Part shown: in pieces, positions 22,005 through 34,736 of the stretch | How positions within the stretch are numbered: the first letter of the stretch is position 1 | Layout of the letters: every line of letters starts with the position of its first letter | NCBI GenBank assembly: GCA_963678705.1 | Contig: CAVMBN010000181.1 | Span: 186,001 to 250,000 of the forward strand | Direction of reading: 5' to 3' | Length of the DNA: 64,000 nucleotides | Source: Panorpa germanica | Lineage: Eukaryota; Arthropoda; Insecta; Mecoptera; Panorpidae | Notes under the pieces: model-generated | What the model was told of the DNA's origin: nothing | Database searches by the model: none | What the model saw: the letters and a program-made list of their open reading frames with translations, nothing else | Program-made: the position numbers and the translations under genes

Positions 22005-25000
22005 TCACTGGTAAAAAGGGCTGAACGTCTGACAGCACGTTTGATCTCTTCTGGTTGAGTTTTCAAGGTGGCGACTCTCGGAGTGTTGTCGTTGCCTGCA
22101 GTGTGTTATGCGTCCCATTATCCATTGAGTAGGAGGCATGTCGTCTTCTTGTACTATTACAAGAGATCCGATTTCTAGATTCAGGGTGCTTGAAGTTTCC
22201 ATGTTTCGCGCTGTTGACAGAAGTGGATGTAGTCTGTAGACCATCGTCGTACCTGCTGGAATCTTCTCATGTTGTTGAGTTTCACTGGTGCTCCTGGAGT
22301 AGGCCTAACACTGCTGATTTGTCGACCTTTCTATGATTAAGTGTCTGGGAGTAAAGGGAATAAGGTCATCTGTATTGGGTGACATGGGGTACATTGCTTG
22401 GGAGTTCAATATTGCTTTATTCTAAGTTAATTTATAGAAAATATTATTAGTTCCGCTGAAATGTATTGATTGAACATTGAAATCTGTAACTAAGTTTCTT
22501 TTGTAGCAAAGACAATTAAAAAGGTATATATAATATTTAATGATAGAAACGCCATATTTACTTTTTATTAGTATGGGCCCTGCGTAGTCAACTCCAGTGG
22601 TTGTAAATGGATAGTTGAGTTTGACTTTTAATATGCGGTAAATTGCATTGCATTTATTGGTTATAATAATTTTTTCCTTAGGCATGTCTGGTAAATTGAA
22701 ATTATGTATAGGCCAGTGATTAGATGGTTGCTTTAGCCAGGATGGACCTGACCACCATAATTGGTTGTTTAAAAGAAAGTCTAATGTGATACTTTGTGAT
22801 ATAAAATCTGCCTAGTGTGAGTCTGTAGGAATACAACGCCATTGATAATTGCCTGTCATGTCTGAATGAATGTCTGTAATACGGTTAGCAATAAAAAGTT
22901 TTAAGTTATGAAGAGACAGTTTAATCCATGATTGCATAATTGTGGAATCTGCCCATAAAATAAATATTTTTAATTTAACTGGAAACAAGTTTATTGCTTT
23001 TTTGACCATTCTTACAATGATTAAGGCGGCACATAGCTCTAAACATGGTGTGGTCAAAGTTTTTAATGGCGCGATCTTCGATTTACAATGTACAAAGCAT
23101 ATTTTTGCGTTTATCAAATTGTTAATGTTTGTTAAATAATTGCAACTTCCATTTGCCTTTGCGAATCGATCATAAAGGCCATGTAATTCAATAGTTACAG
23201 AATTATTTATTAGAACATCGCGTTTTATCGTCATATCATTCATAGCAGCTAAAGATTTGGTTAATGATAGACAATAATTTTTTAAATCCCGTGGCATCTC
23301 ATCATCCCAGTTTAATTTTAATAAGCATAGCGTCTATCTAATGATTTTAAATAAATTAATACAAGGTGAAAAAGAGCATGGCGGGTCCAAAATATTGGTA
23401 ACGAACGACGACATGGTTCGCTTTGTAAGTTTCACGGGCTGTTTAATAAGAATAAGTTTATATTCGAATAAGTCCCGTTCAGAATCCCACATAACGTCAG
23501 TATTGGTATTTGTAAAACTATTGAAAACATCTCTTATTTTGCTGGCAGTGCTAAATGGTTTTAACACACCACTACCTGATAAGAAATATGAATTTCTTAA
23601 ATGCCGTGGTTCTGTATTAAGAAAGTTATGATTTAAAGAAATGCAGCCCCTTATGAATTTATTGTACATAATCTTTAATACCGGGTTGTCGTTTGGTTTT
23701 GTCCCGAATTTAAGAAAAGGTTTTATGACAATGTTCTTAATACCTCCTAACAACGCTGGTGGCTTATTGATTTGTAATGTAACACCGAATGTACCGTTAA
23801 CATCAAGCTGTGTGCTTCTAATAATGTGTTCCTTACAAACTGCATGTTTGTCAATTTGCGGAATAGAATATAAAACCTTAGCTAATGTAAGTGACTCTTT
23901 GACTTGCGTTATCACAACTGATGTGTCTGTAGCATCACTTGTTGTTGTGTTATTTATTTGTTTCTCACAAACTACTTCTTCCGTAATCTGAGAAATGAAT
24001 ATTGAATCTTCTATTGTAGGTGATTCTGTTAGTGGAACAGTGACAACTGACGTGTCATGTACATCACGTGTTCTGTTGATTACAAGATGCTCCTCGCAGA
24101 CTACCTGTTTGGCAGTGTGCGGATTGCAATAGGGCACACTTTTAATTTCCCTGAACTTTGTTGACTGAGTTTGGATTTGCGAATGGTGGCAATGAAACAG
24201 TTTTTGTTCACTTTTGTCATTAATGCCAATTACAATCCATCCTAGTACAGTGTTTTGTATTTTAATTTTATTTTGCATTAATTTATTTTTACCTATTATT
24301 ATCAGGTCCCAGAATACATCTGCTCCGAGTAATATGTCTATCTTACTGGGCTTGTTAAAGTTTGGGTCAGCTAATTTTATATGGCTTGGTACAATTAAGC
24401 CCCTAATGTATAAACTATTATTAGGTACGTTGTCAGTTATCCTTTCGATAACTAAACACTCAATACTTTGTGAATAGTCATTATTCAAAAAATTTATTTG
24501 TACCCTAACTTTTGAATTTACATTATTTTTGGTTTGACCAATACCTGATATGACAATATTGGTGTTTGTTAAGGGTGATTTTAATTTTCTTGCAAACTGC
24601 TTTGTCATAAGGGAAGTTTGGCTGCCATTGTCCAAAAGAGGACGTGCCTTTATGGTTTTCCCATGCTTGTCGACAACCTCCACTACTGCGGTAGCAAGTA
24701 GCGTGTAATTTGAATTCAGAGTCTGCGACATAAGAGTTTGACATGATACGGCAGGCTCTGATTGAGGTGTAGCCTTCTCTAAATGAAGCAAAGTATTATG
24801 AGGTTTTCGACAAATTCTGCATTGATATTTTGACTTACATTTATTTCTAGAATGACCCGCGTAGAGACAATTTAAACACAAATTACTATTTTGACAGTGT
24901 TCTATTCTATCATTTACATTGAGTTTCAGAAAATCTTGACATTTGTACATTAAATGATCTCCTTGGCAGTAATAGCATTTAATTTGTTGAGTCACCAATA

Positions 25001-25919
25001 ATGATTTGTGATGTTTTGGTTTACTACTGGGTTTATAATTAAAACTTTGTTCATCAAGGTCACGAGCACGATCAAGAATAAAAGTTAACATAGAATCCAC
25101 TGTTTGATATTCTGATTTAGAACTAGGTGACATTTGCCAATGAGCTCTAGTTTCAACGTTCAATTTTTTAAATATTAGTGTGGTAACTAGTTAATCCCAT
25201 CTGCTATGAGGAGGAATGTGTGTTTCTAGAGCCTTAACATGCTTTCTAATGGAATTCGCGGTAACCCTAAGCTTATCACTGGATTCTACGTTTAAGCTTG
25301 GTATATCAAGAAAGGAATTATTATGATGAGAAACTATTGCCTTTTTATTATCATAAGTTTGCAGCATGAGATTCCAACATAGTTCGTAATTTTCTGGTAA
25401 AATTTTAATAGAGGATATTGTGTCAAGGGCATCGCCTTTAAGACAATCTCTTAAGTAATGCAATTTTTACTAAGCATTTTAATGCATTATGTACTAAGCT
25501 GACATAACTGAATTTGAAATTATTCCATGATGTTATGTCGCCGTCAAAACTAGGTACAGAAATTGTCGGTATTTGTATGCCATTGTTTATATAATGAGGA
25601 GTGTTATCAGTTGATCTAGTATCATGACGATCTATAATCGCATCTATAACACACCATATATCACTGCATTTCTTAGACAAATTTGAACGTGTTTCAGAAA
25701 GCTTTTGTTTATCTACGTCATCCAAATGTTGGCCTAATTCAACACAAACATTTTCAATTTTATCAAACAGTGGCTCACAAATTTTCTTACAATACTTAAT
25801 CTTGTGAACGTCGTATGTTGATGGGTCATTTAAATCTATGCTATAATATAGGGGACATGATCATTTAAAGTTTGCTCATAAACCTTTAATTGCGCGTATA
25901 ACTTCTTGATATTAACCAT
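22005..25919 (-). pseudogene. Pao2 gag-pol pseudogene
   Basis: Gag starts near ATG at 25919; one frameshift follows (around 25840), then a DUF1759-like Gag core (PSFDGDITSWNNFKFSYVSLVH, LKGDALDTISSI). A second frame shift lies near 25450, after which one frame is kept down to 22005. Three zinc knuckles are seen (CYYCQGDHLMYKC, CLNCLYAGHSRNKC, CRICRKPHNTLLH). The protease has LLDNGSQTS where LLDSGSQ is usual, then ILLGADVFWD and TVLGWIVIG. A stretch at the protease-RT junction is present three times. RT jumps from the LR.VF-like KIRDVFN to DSERDLFEY, losing YVDD. RNase H remnants (ELHGLYD, WADSTIMQSW) and a shortened integrase (GVDYAGPILIK) follow. The C-terminal region has LVIVQEDDMPPTQWIMGRI. 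In-frame stops lie at about 25191, 23334, 22812 and 22422. Confidence 0.9.
23756..24104 (-). repeat. Three diverged copies of a 43-44-residue segment in Pao2 pol
   Basis: Within the open stretch 23334-25163, residues 354, 397 and 441 begin VVCEEH, VVCEKQ and AVCKEH. Each is followed about 14 residues later by a DTSVV/DTSVV/GTFGV motif and a run like VPLTES/TQVKES/LQINKP. This is the segment that precedes RT in BEL/Pao polyproteins (C-E-x-H-F ... V-x-L-P), normally present once. The copies have diverged considerably, so the triplication is old relative to the nonsense codons. Confidence 0.75.
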
Positions 25920-26790
25920 TTTTGAATCTTTGTAATTAGTTTAAATAGAAATTAAAATTATTGTCTGATGCGAGTATCAAATTATTTAAGCAATATGGAA
26001 TGAATGGATAATCTCTTTTTTAAAATAACAATAAAATATTTTTAAAAATATAATGTAAAAGTGTAAATAAGTAATATAAAATGTGTTCTAATCAATATTG
26101 AAGAAAGTACCCAGAACCACATGTAAATATAATGCGGTATAATAAAATGTTCTAAGTCTAATAAAACCTCATTGGTACGCAGTGTACGGATCAATCAGGT
26201 ATATGAAACACAACTCAATACCGCATAGCCATAGGAAAAGGTCTAGACAGGACCGTAAATGTACTGATGTTTTAAATGTTATATCGCTTAACAACAAATA
26301 GGCAGAACAAATATTACCACGTGTATAAATGTTGTCGTAATTTAGAAACAATCCCGGTAGCTTTTAATATGTAATATTTTACAAACTCAAAAGATATATT
26401 TTGCTTAATGAAATAATCCCGGTGGCCTTTAATATCAATTATTTACCAACGCATAAGAAATATTTACTAAATATGGACATTAGCTGTGCCCTCCTAAACC
26501 AACAATTTGTAAGACTAACAAATCAAACAATATACACAAAATAACAATCTTTGCTACAATTTAATAGTATAAAAAATGCACAAAGATATTTTAGAAGTAA
26601 AACAAAGCAATATTGAAATAGGATATGGAGAATTTTTTAAGGAATGGACACTAACCGTTATTGCACGTGTTTGCTCAGGCGCGTCCCCTGTGACCAATTT
26701 TCCAGTGTTTGTATAACTCAAAACTTCAAATTCTTCACTGTAGATAATTGCAGGTATTCCATGCACGATTGCTTCTCGCGACTGTAGGAG
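25920..26790 (-). other. Pao2 5' leader
   Basis: About 870 bp between primer site and gag without a supported reading frame. A 65-bp imperfect tandem duplication (26351-26480) starts at ATCCCGGTAGC and ATCCCGGTGGC. Nothing else was recognised. Confidence 0.65.
26351..26480. repeat. 65-bp imperfect tandem duplication in the Pao2 leader
   Basis: The two copies start ATCCCGGTAGCTTTTAATAT (26351) and ATCCCGGTGGCCTTTAATAT (26416). Similarity fades toward the end of each copy. Confidence 0.65.
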
Positions 26791-26808
26791 ATCCGGCTCG
26801 AAGGACCA
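26791..26808 (-). other. Pao2 primer-binding site, tRNA-Tyr
   Basis: The plus-strand text ATCCGGCTCGAAGGACCA equals the 3' end of insect tRNA-Tyr with CCA. Read on the minus strand it starts TGGTCCTTCGAGCC, two bases after the 5' LTR end. Known BEL/Pao elements use several tRNAs. The tRNA identity is from memory of the Drosophila tRNA-Tyr gene, not from a search. Confidence 0.82.
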
Positions 26809-26810
26809 AA

Positions 26811-27342
26811 TGTTTGGGCGATTGTAATGCCTGGGTATTTCACCAAAAGTAGTCAGGAAGTCTTCGAAGTTCGTGAACTTAATATAAATTTAAAAGTATA
26901 TTTATTTCATACAAAATTACACATTGGGGTCGTCAATCCCAACAGAATTACACAATTAAACACTTATCCTATTAATTAATAATAATGAATTTATATAAAT
27001 GTATGTGAATGTCTTAATGTATATATTTAATTATTAAATTGTAATGTTATTTAAAATACTTGTTATCTCGTTAAGAGCTGGTTCAAAAAGGGTAGATTTG
27101 AGTACAATACATTTCACACTTAAAATAGAAAAGGGTGGGGATAAACCCATAATACAATTTGCGGACATATTGAACGAAAATAGGTAGTAAAATTATTGGT
27201 AACAAGACAAGTAAGTCTGGGTTTACACATCACACATTAAAATGTTTAGGCGGCACCAACTAAAGTTCATTTACTCTTTTGCCTTAAAAACATGTAAAAT
27301 GAAGTTATATTATAATTGTATTTTGAAGCATGTTTTTGTCCA
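26811..27342 (-). repeat. Pao2 5' LTR
   Basis: A 532-bp direct repeat of the 3' LTR. The plus-strand ends are TGTTTGGGCGATTG and TGTTTTTGTCCA. The array spacer resumes directly after it at AAGTGATTAAGTGAAC. Confidence 0.93.
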
Positions 27343-27480
27343 AAGTGATTAAGTGAACAATATATGCGGTTTTCTTGGAAATAGTGATTGATCGTTCATG
27401 AACAATCAATTGTAACAAACAAATGGTAAGTAAGTAGGCTTAAGTACAAGTATGGACATGAGATATTTATAGAAATTCAG

Positions 27481-28213
27481 TGTGCCTTTGATAATGTCTG
27501 GTGGCCAAGTGACCTTCAAAGAATTAGGCCGGCAGAAACCTCTAGGTACGTCTACTGTGCTATGGAGAACTATTTTCATTGTCAAACATTAATTTTACAA
27601 ACCGATTACCGTTCCATGAAAGTGCAACTATCTAAAGGTTGTCCTTAGCGATCCGTAATGGGGCCTGAGCTCACCTTGCGCATGTCACAAGGATGGAATG
27701 GAGCTTAAACTCGGCAACTATGCCGACACTATACAAGGGGGCATTTATGCCAATGGTTGTGTATTGTGCTTCTTCATGGTACTACAAAATCAATCTTCCG
27801 GATCCTCCATGCAAAGAACTATGTTATTGACAATGACGCGTTGTTGCAGAACTGTATCTACAGAAGTGGTGCAGGTGATATCGGGTACAATTCTTTTAGA
27901 TTTAAAAATCACTTATGCACTCACTCAAGTACAAATTACGCTATAACTGAAAAAATCAAATTATGAAGATTTAAAGTTAATGCGACAAATTTCGAGGATT
28001 TAAAGTTAATGCGGCTGTAGGATAAAGGTCTAGAGACGATACCAAATGTATTGCCAAACAGATAAATGCATATATGCATAAGCTCTGGCAAGACAGATAG
28101 AACTTATTAGAAAAAGAAAGACCTACGTATTGGTTTACAAGGACGTTAATATTGCTTTGCAACACAAGTGGTCCCTATCTACTATGTGTGTGATGGGCTT
28201 CTGCTACTTTAGG
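27481..28213 (+). pseudogene. U11: R1-clade RT fragment, short unit
   Basis: Closest to U9 (shares CFFMV and 'ccggcagaaacc'), although Pao1, U10 and Pao2 now separate them. The C-terminal frame has a stop in the RWD segment (CAGATAGAAC). Confidence 0.85.
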
Positions 28214-28856
28214 TGAAAAATGTGATTAAAAGTGAGAAATTAATTACGGAAAAAAATTAAATAAATTTGATGAATACCTTTTCTAACGAAAAGTATTTAA
28301 GTTTGTTTTAAATTTGTGTTAATTGACCCTAAACAAAGTGTTTTTACAAAAGTTTGACAGTTAAAAACCAGTGTTAAAAACGAATTTTTTATTACGCGTA
28401 CACGCGGTCTTATAAACATAACCTCAAAATTGTAATTTTTTTGTTTAATATACAACATTAATAAGTGCGATAGACAAAAAAGTGATAATAATTAGGTTAG
28501 TGTTAGTGCTAAAACATCAAGTGGTTAAGAAATTCAAGAAATCTGTAGATCTATATAAGAAAGACCTTATATAAACACTACAAATATACGGAAGACAAAA
28601 GGTTGCCGCCCCCTATCATGTAAGTTGATTAACCTTAACCATAAATAATATTAAAACATAAGAATTAGTTTATATAAATGCGTGTTTCAAATCAAAAAGA
28701 GAGTGTATTAATTGCTATAAGTGATTAAGTGAACAATATATGCGGTTTTCTTGAAAATAGTGATTGATCGTTCATGAACAATTAATTGTAACAAACAAAT
28801 GGTAAGTAAGTAGGCTTAAGTACAAGTATGGACATGAGATGTTTATAGAAATTCAG

Positions 28857-29589
28857 TGTGCCTTTAATAATGTCTGGTGGCCAAGTGACCTTCAAAGAAT
28901 TAGGCCGGCAGAAACCTTTAGGTACGTCTACTGTGCTGTGGAGAACTATTTTCAATGTCAAACATTAATTTTACAAACCGATTACCGTTTCATAAAAAGG
29001 CAACTATCTAAAGGTTGTCCTCAGCGATCCGTAATGGGGTCTAAGCTCACCTTGCGCGTGTCACAAGGACAGAATGGAGCTTAAACTCCTCAACTATGCC
29101 GACACTATACAAGGGAGCACTTATGCTAATGATTGTGTATTGTGCTTCGTCATGGTACCACAGGATCAATCTTCCGAATCCTTCATGCAAAGAACTATGT
29201 TATTGACGATGACGCGTTGTTGTAGAACTGTATCAACAGAAGTGGTGGAGGTGATATTGGGGACAATTCCTTTAGATTTAAAAATCACTCATGCAGTCAC
29301 TCAAGTACAAATTACGCTAGAACTGAAAAAAACAAATTTTGATGATTTAAAGTTAATGCGACAAATTTCGAGGTTTTAAAGTTAATGCGGCTGTAGGATA
29401 AAGGTCTAGAGACGATACCAAATGTATTGCCAAACAGATAAATGCATATATGCATAAGCTCTGGCAAAACAGATAGAACTTATTAGAAAAAGGAAGACCT
29501 ACGTATTGGTTTACAAGGACGTTAATATTGCTTTGCAACACAAGTGGTCCCTATCTACTATGTGTGTGATAGGCTCCTGCTACTTTAGG
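28857..29589 (+). pseudogene. U12: R1-clade RT fragment, short unit, type C
   Basis: Shows the 5' end of the fragment best: the frame opens at 28839 with FIEIQCAFDNVWWPSDLQR and runs to SKGCPQRSVMG before the 211-bp deletion. The first catalytic Asp of RT motif A (usually DI.GAFD) is Glu here, and this FIEIQ text is common to the units. The later frame carries the type-C variant VVEVILGTIPLDLK. Confidence 0.87.
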
Positions 29590-30184
29590 TGAAAAAAGTG
29601 ATTAAAAGTGAGAAATTAAATACGCCAAAAAAATAAATAAATTATATGAATACTTTTTGTAACGAAAAGCATTAAAGTTTGTTTTAAATTTGTGTTAATT
29701 TACCCTAAACAAAGTGTTTTTACAAAAGTTTGACAGTTGGAAACCAGTGTTAAAAACGAATAATTCGTTGTTTGATATAAGACATTAATAAGTGCGATAG
29801 ACAAAAAAAGTGATAATAATTAGGTTAGTGTTAGTGCTAAAACATCAAGTGTTTAAGAAATTTAAGAAATCTGTAGAGCTATATAAGGAAGACCTCATAT
29901 AAACACTACAAATATACAAAAGACAAAAGGTTGCCGCCCACTATCAAGTAAGTCGATTAACATTAACTATAAATAATATCAAAACATAAGAATTAGTTTA
30001 TATAAATGCGTGTTTCAAATAATAAAGAGAGTGTATTAATTGTTATAAGTGATTATGTGAACAATATATGCGGTTTTCTTGGAAATAGTGATTGATCGTT
30101 CATGAACAATCAATGGTAACAAACAAATGGTGAGTAAGTAAGCTTAAGTACAAGTATGTACATAAGATATTTATAGAAATTTAG

Positions 30185-31128
30185 TGTGCCTTTGATAATG
30201 TCTGGTGGCCAAGTGACCTTCAAAGAATTAGGCCGGCAAAAACCTCTAGGTACGTCTACTGCGCTATGGAGAACTATTTTTATTGTCTAACATTAAATTT
30301 ACAAAATGATTACTGTTCCATAAAAAGGCAACTATCTAAAGGTTGTCCTCAGCGATTCGTAATAAAGCCTGAGCTCTGGAACATGGTATTCGACGAGAAC
30401 TGTGTTTTTCACTCAAAGGGTTGTGTAAACGTATGTTTTGCAGACGATAATGTGATCCTTATAGGTGCAAATAGTAGAGAACAACTAGAAAGCCGTTCTC
30501 GACCTGCTATAGATAAAATCTGTAGTTTCTTAAAGCTACAAAGCTACGAATCAAATACGGTAACAACGAATGTTAAACTTATAACACACCTTGCGCGTGT
30601 CACAAGGATGGAATGGAGCTTAAACTCGGCAACTATGCCGACACTTTACAAAGGGGCATTTATGCCAATAGTTGTGTATAGTGCTTTGGCATAGTACCAC
30701 AGGATCAATCTTCCGGATCCTTCATGCAAAGAACAATGTTATTGACGATTATGCGTTGTGGCAGAACTGTATCTACAGAAGTAGTGCAGGTGATATCGGG
30801 GACAATTTCTTTAGATAAAAAAATCACTCATGCACCCACTCTAGTACAAACTGCGCTAGAACTAAAAAAATAAAATTTTGATGATTTAAAGTTAATGCGA
30901 CAAATTTCGAGGATTTAAAGTTAATGCGGCTGTAGGATAAAAGTCTGGATACGATACCAAATGTATTGCAAAAGAGATTAATGCATATATGCATAAGCTC
31001 TGGCAAGACAGATGGGACTTAATAGAAAAAGGAAGACCAACGTATTGGTTTACAAGGACGTTAATATTGCTTTGCAAGACATGTGGTCCCTATCTACTAT
31101 GTGTGTGATCGGCTCCTGCTACTCGAGG
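30185..31128 (+). pseudogene. U13: R1-clade RT fragment, long unit, type D
   Basis: One open stretch at 30266-30694 (142 codons) reads SKGCPQRF, PELWNMVFDENC, CFADDNVILIGANSRE, AIDKICSFLKLQ and RVTRMEWSLNSATMPTLYKGAF. A stop then replaces W in ASAWYH. The end of the unit has the type-D variant ACTCGAGGTG. Its partner 5,878 bp downstream is U17. Confidence 0.88.
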
Positions 31129-31776
31129 TGAAAAAAGTGATCAAAATTAAAAAATTATTTTCGGAAAAAAATTAAATAAATTATATGAATACTTTTTCTA
31201 ACGAAAAGTTTTTAAGTTTGTTTTAAATTTGTGTTAATTTACCCTAAACAAAGTGTTTTTACAAAAGTTTGACAGTTTGAAACCAGTGTTAAAAACGAAT
31301 TTTTCATTACGCGTACACGCGATCTTATAAACATAACCTCAAAATTGTAACTTTGTTGTTTGATATAAGACATTAATAAGTGCGATAGACAAAAACAGTG
31401 ATAATAATTAGGTTAGTGTTAGTGCTAAAACATCAAGTGGTAAAGAAATTCAAGAAATCTGTAGAGCTATATAAGGAAGACCTCATTTAAACACTACAAA
31501 TATGCGGAAGACAAAAGATTGCTGCCCACTATCAAGTAAGTCGATTAAAATTAACTATAAATAATATTAAAACATAAAAATTAGTTTTTATAAATGCGTG
31601 TTTCAAATAATAAAGAGAGTATTAATTGTTATAAGTGATTATGATTAAGTTAACAATATATGCAGTTTTCTTGAAAATAGTGATTGATCGTTCATGAATA
31701 ATCAATGGTAACAAACAAATGGTAAGAAAGTAGGCTTAAGAATAAGTATGTACATGAGATATTTATAGAAATTCAG

Positions 31777-32718
31777 TGTGCCTTTGATACTGTCTGGTGG
31801 CCAAGTGACCTTTAAATAATAAGGCCGGCAAAAACTTCTAGGTACGTCTACTGCGCTATAGAGAACTATTTTCATTGTCGATCATTAATTTTACAAACCG
31901 ATTACCGTTCCATGACAAGGCAACTATCTAAACGTTGTCCTAAGCGATTTGTATTAAGGCCTGACCTCTGGAACATGGTATTCGACGAGAACTGTGTTTC
32001 TAACTCGAAAGGTTGAGTAAACGTATGTTTGCCGACGATAATGTGATCCTTATCGGTGCAAATAGTAGAGAACAACTAAAAAACGTTCTCGACCTGCTAT
32101 AGATAAAATCTGTAGTTTCTTAAAGCTACAAAGCTACGAAACAAATACGGTAACAACGAATGATAAACTTGTAACACACCTTGCGCGTGTCACAAGGACG
32201 GAATGGAGCTTAAACTCGGCAACTATGCCGACACTATACAAGGGGGCATTTATGCCAATAATTGTGTATTGTGCTTCGGCATGGTACCACAAAATCAATC
32301 TTCCGGATCCTCCATGCGAAAAACTATGTTATTGACGAAGACGCGTTGTTGCAGAACTGTATCTACAGAAGTGGTGCAGGTGATATCGGGGACAATTTCT
32401 TTAGATTTAAAAATCACTCATGCACTCACTCAAGTACAAATTACGCTAGAACTGAAAAAATTAAATTTCGATAATTTAAAGTTAATGCGACAAATTTCGA
32501 GGTTTTAAAGTTAATGCGGCTGTAGGATAAAATTCTGGAGACGATACCAAATGTATTGCCAATAAGATGAACGCATATATGCATAAGCTCTGGCAAGACA
32601 GATATGACTTAATAGAAAAAGAAAGACCTACGTATTGGTTTACAAGGACGGTAATATTGCTTTGCCACACAAGTAGTCCCTATTTACTATGTGTGTGATC
32701 GGCTACTGCTACTTTAGG
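31777..32718 (+). pseudogene. U14: R1-clade RT fragment, long unit, type F
   Basis: Marked by AAACGTTGTCC, GGCCTGACCTC and AACAACTAAAAAACG. One T is missing in the ATGTTTTGCC run, so FADD is out of frame. A stop also replaces C in KGCVNV. The open stretch 32203-32508 covers the RT tail (KTRCCRTVSTE). The partner is U18. Confidence 0.87.
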
Positions 32719-33361
32719 TGAAAAAAGTGATTAAAAGTGAGAAATTAATTACGGAAAAAAATTAAATAAATTTGATGAATACTTTTTCTAACGAAAAGTA
32801 TTTAAGTTTGTTTTAAATTTGTGTTAATTTACCCTAAACAAAGTGTTTTTACAAAAGTTTTACAGTTGGAAACCAGTGTCAAAAACAAATTTTTCATTAC
32901 GCGTACACGCGGTCTTATAAACCTTACCTCAAAATTGTAACTTTGTTGTTTGATATAAAACATTAATAAGTGCGATAGACAAAAAAGTGATAATAATTAG
33001 GTTAGTGTTAGTGCTAAAACATAAAGTGGTTAAGAAATTCAAGAAATCTGTAGACCTATATAAGGAATACCTTAAATAAACACTACAAATATACGGAAGA
33101 CAAAAGGTTGCCGCCCACTATCATGTAAGTTAATTAACCTTAACCATAAATAATAATAAAACATAAGAATTAGTTTATATAAATGCGTATTTCAAAAAAT
33201 AAAGAGAGTGTATAAATTGCAATAAGTGATTAAGTGAACAATATATGCGGTTTTCTTGGAAATAGTGATTGATCGTTCATGAACAATCAATGGTAACAAA
33301 CAAATGGTAAGTAAGTAGGCTTAAGTACAAGCATGGACATGAGATATTTATAGAAATTCAG

Positions 33362-34094
33362 TGTGCCTTTGATAATGTCTGGTGGCCAAGTGACCTTCAA
33401 AGAGTTATGCCGGCAAAAACTTCTAGGTACGTCTACTGCGCTATAAAGAACTATATTCAGTGTCGAACATTAATTTTACAAACCGATTACCATTCCATGA
33501 AAAGGCAACTATCTAAAGGTTGTCCTTAGCGATCCGTAATGGGGCCGCAGCTCACCTTGCGCGTGTCACAAGGACGGAATGGAGCTTAAACTCGGCAACT
33601 ATGCCGACACTATACAAGGGAGCATTTATGCCAATGGTTGTGTATTGTGCTTCGGCATGGTACCACAAAATCAATCTTCTGGATCCTCCATGCAAAAAAC
33701 TATGTTATTGACGATGACGCGTTGTTGCAGAACTGTATCTACAGAAGTGGTGCAGGTGATATCGGGTACAATTCTTTTAGATTTAAAAATCACTTATGCA
33801 CTTACTTAAGTACAAATTACGCTAAAACTAAAAAAGTTAAATTTTGATGATTTAAAGTTAATGCGACAAATTTCGAGGATTTAAAGTTAATGCGGCTGTA
33901 GGATAAAATTCTGGAGATGATACCAAATGTATTGCCAAAGAGATGAATGCATATATGCATAAGCTCTGGCAAGACAGATGGGACTTATTAGAAAAAGGAA
34001 GACCTACGTATTTGTTTACAAAAACGTTAATATTGCTTTGCAACACAAGTGGTCCCTATCTACTATGTGTGTGATGGGCTCCTGCTACTTTAGG
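33362..34094 (+). pseudogene. U15: R1-clade RT fragment, short unit, type A
   Basis: Short form. The frame 33520-33711 reads HLARVTRTEWSLNSATMPTLYKGAFMPMVVYCASAWYHK, the cleanest view of this part of the thumb region in a short unit. Near-identical to U19 (5,878 bp on) and to U25. Confidence 0.87.
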
Positions 34095-34736
34095 TGAAAA
34101 AAGTGATTAAAAGTGAGAAATTAAATACGCAAAAATATTAAATAAATTATATGAATACTTTTTCTAACGAAAAGTATTAAAGTTTGTTTTAAATTTGTGT
34201 TAATTTACCCTAAACAAAGTGTTTTTACAAAAGTTTGACAGTTGGAAACCAGTGTTAAAAACGAATTTTTCATTTCGCGTAAACGCGGTCTTATAAACAT
34301 AACCTCAAAATTGTAACCTTGTTGTTTGATATAAGACATTATTAAGTGCGATAGACAAAAAAGTGATAATAATTAGGTTAGTGTTAGTGCTAAAACATCA
34401 AGTGGTTAAGAAATTCAAGAAATCTGTAGAGCTATAAAAGGAATATCTTATATAAATACTACAAATATACGGAAGACAAAAGGTTGCCGCCAACTATCAT
34501 GTAAGTCGATTAACCTTAACCATAAATAATAATAAACATAAGAATTAGTTTATATAAATGCGTGTTTCAAATAATAAAGAGAGTGTATTAATTGTTATAA
34601 GTAATTATGTAAACAATATATGCGGTTTTCTTGGAAATAGTGATTGATCGTTCATGAACAATCAATGGTAACAAACAAATGGTGAGTAAGTAAGCTTAAG
34701 TACAAGTATGTACATGAGATATTTATAGAAATTCAG

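Larger units (their letters stand above)
21435..27342 (-). mobile_element. Pao2: internally deleted BEL/Pao LTR retrotransposon
   Basis: A 5.9-kb minus-strand element with LTRs 21435-21965 and 26811-27342 and a 5-bp target duplication with one mismatch (AATTG at 21430-21434, AAGTG at 27343-27347). It has an exact tRNA-Tyr-type primer site, a polypurine tract, and gag-pol remnants in the usual BEL/Pao order. Compared with Pao1, the RT catalytic centre, the integrase zinc region and most of the integrase core are gone, so any movement would need proteins from a relative. It is clearly a different family from Pao1: neither LTR nor coding text matches closely. Confidence 0.95.

Noticed and set aside
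26791..26808. tRNA-Tyr gene end
   Set aside because: Only the 3' acceptor and part of the T-arm, with the non-genomic CCA, are present right beside an LTR. It is a primer-binding site, not a gene.
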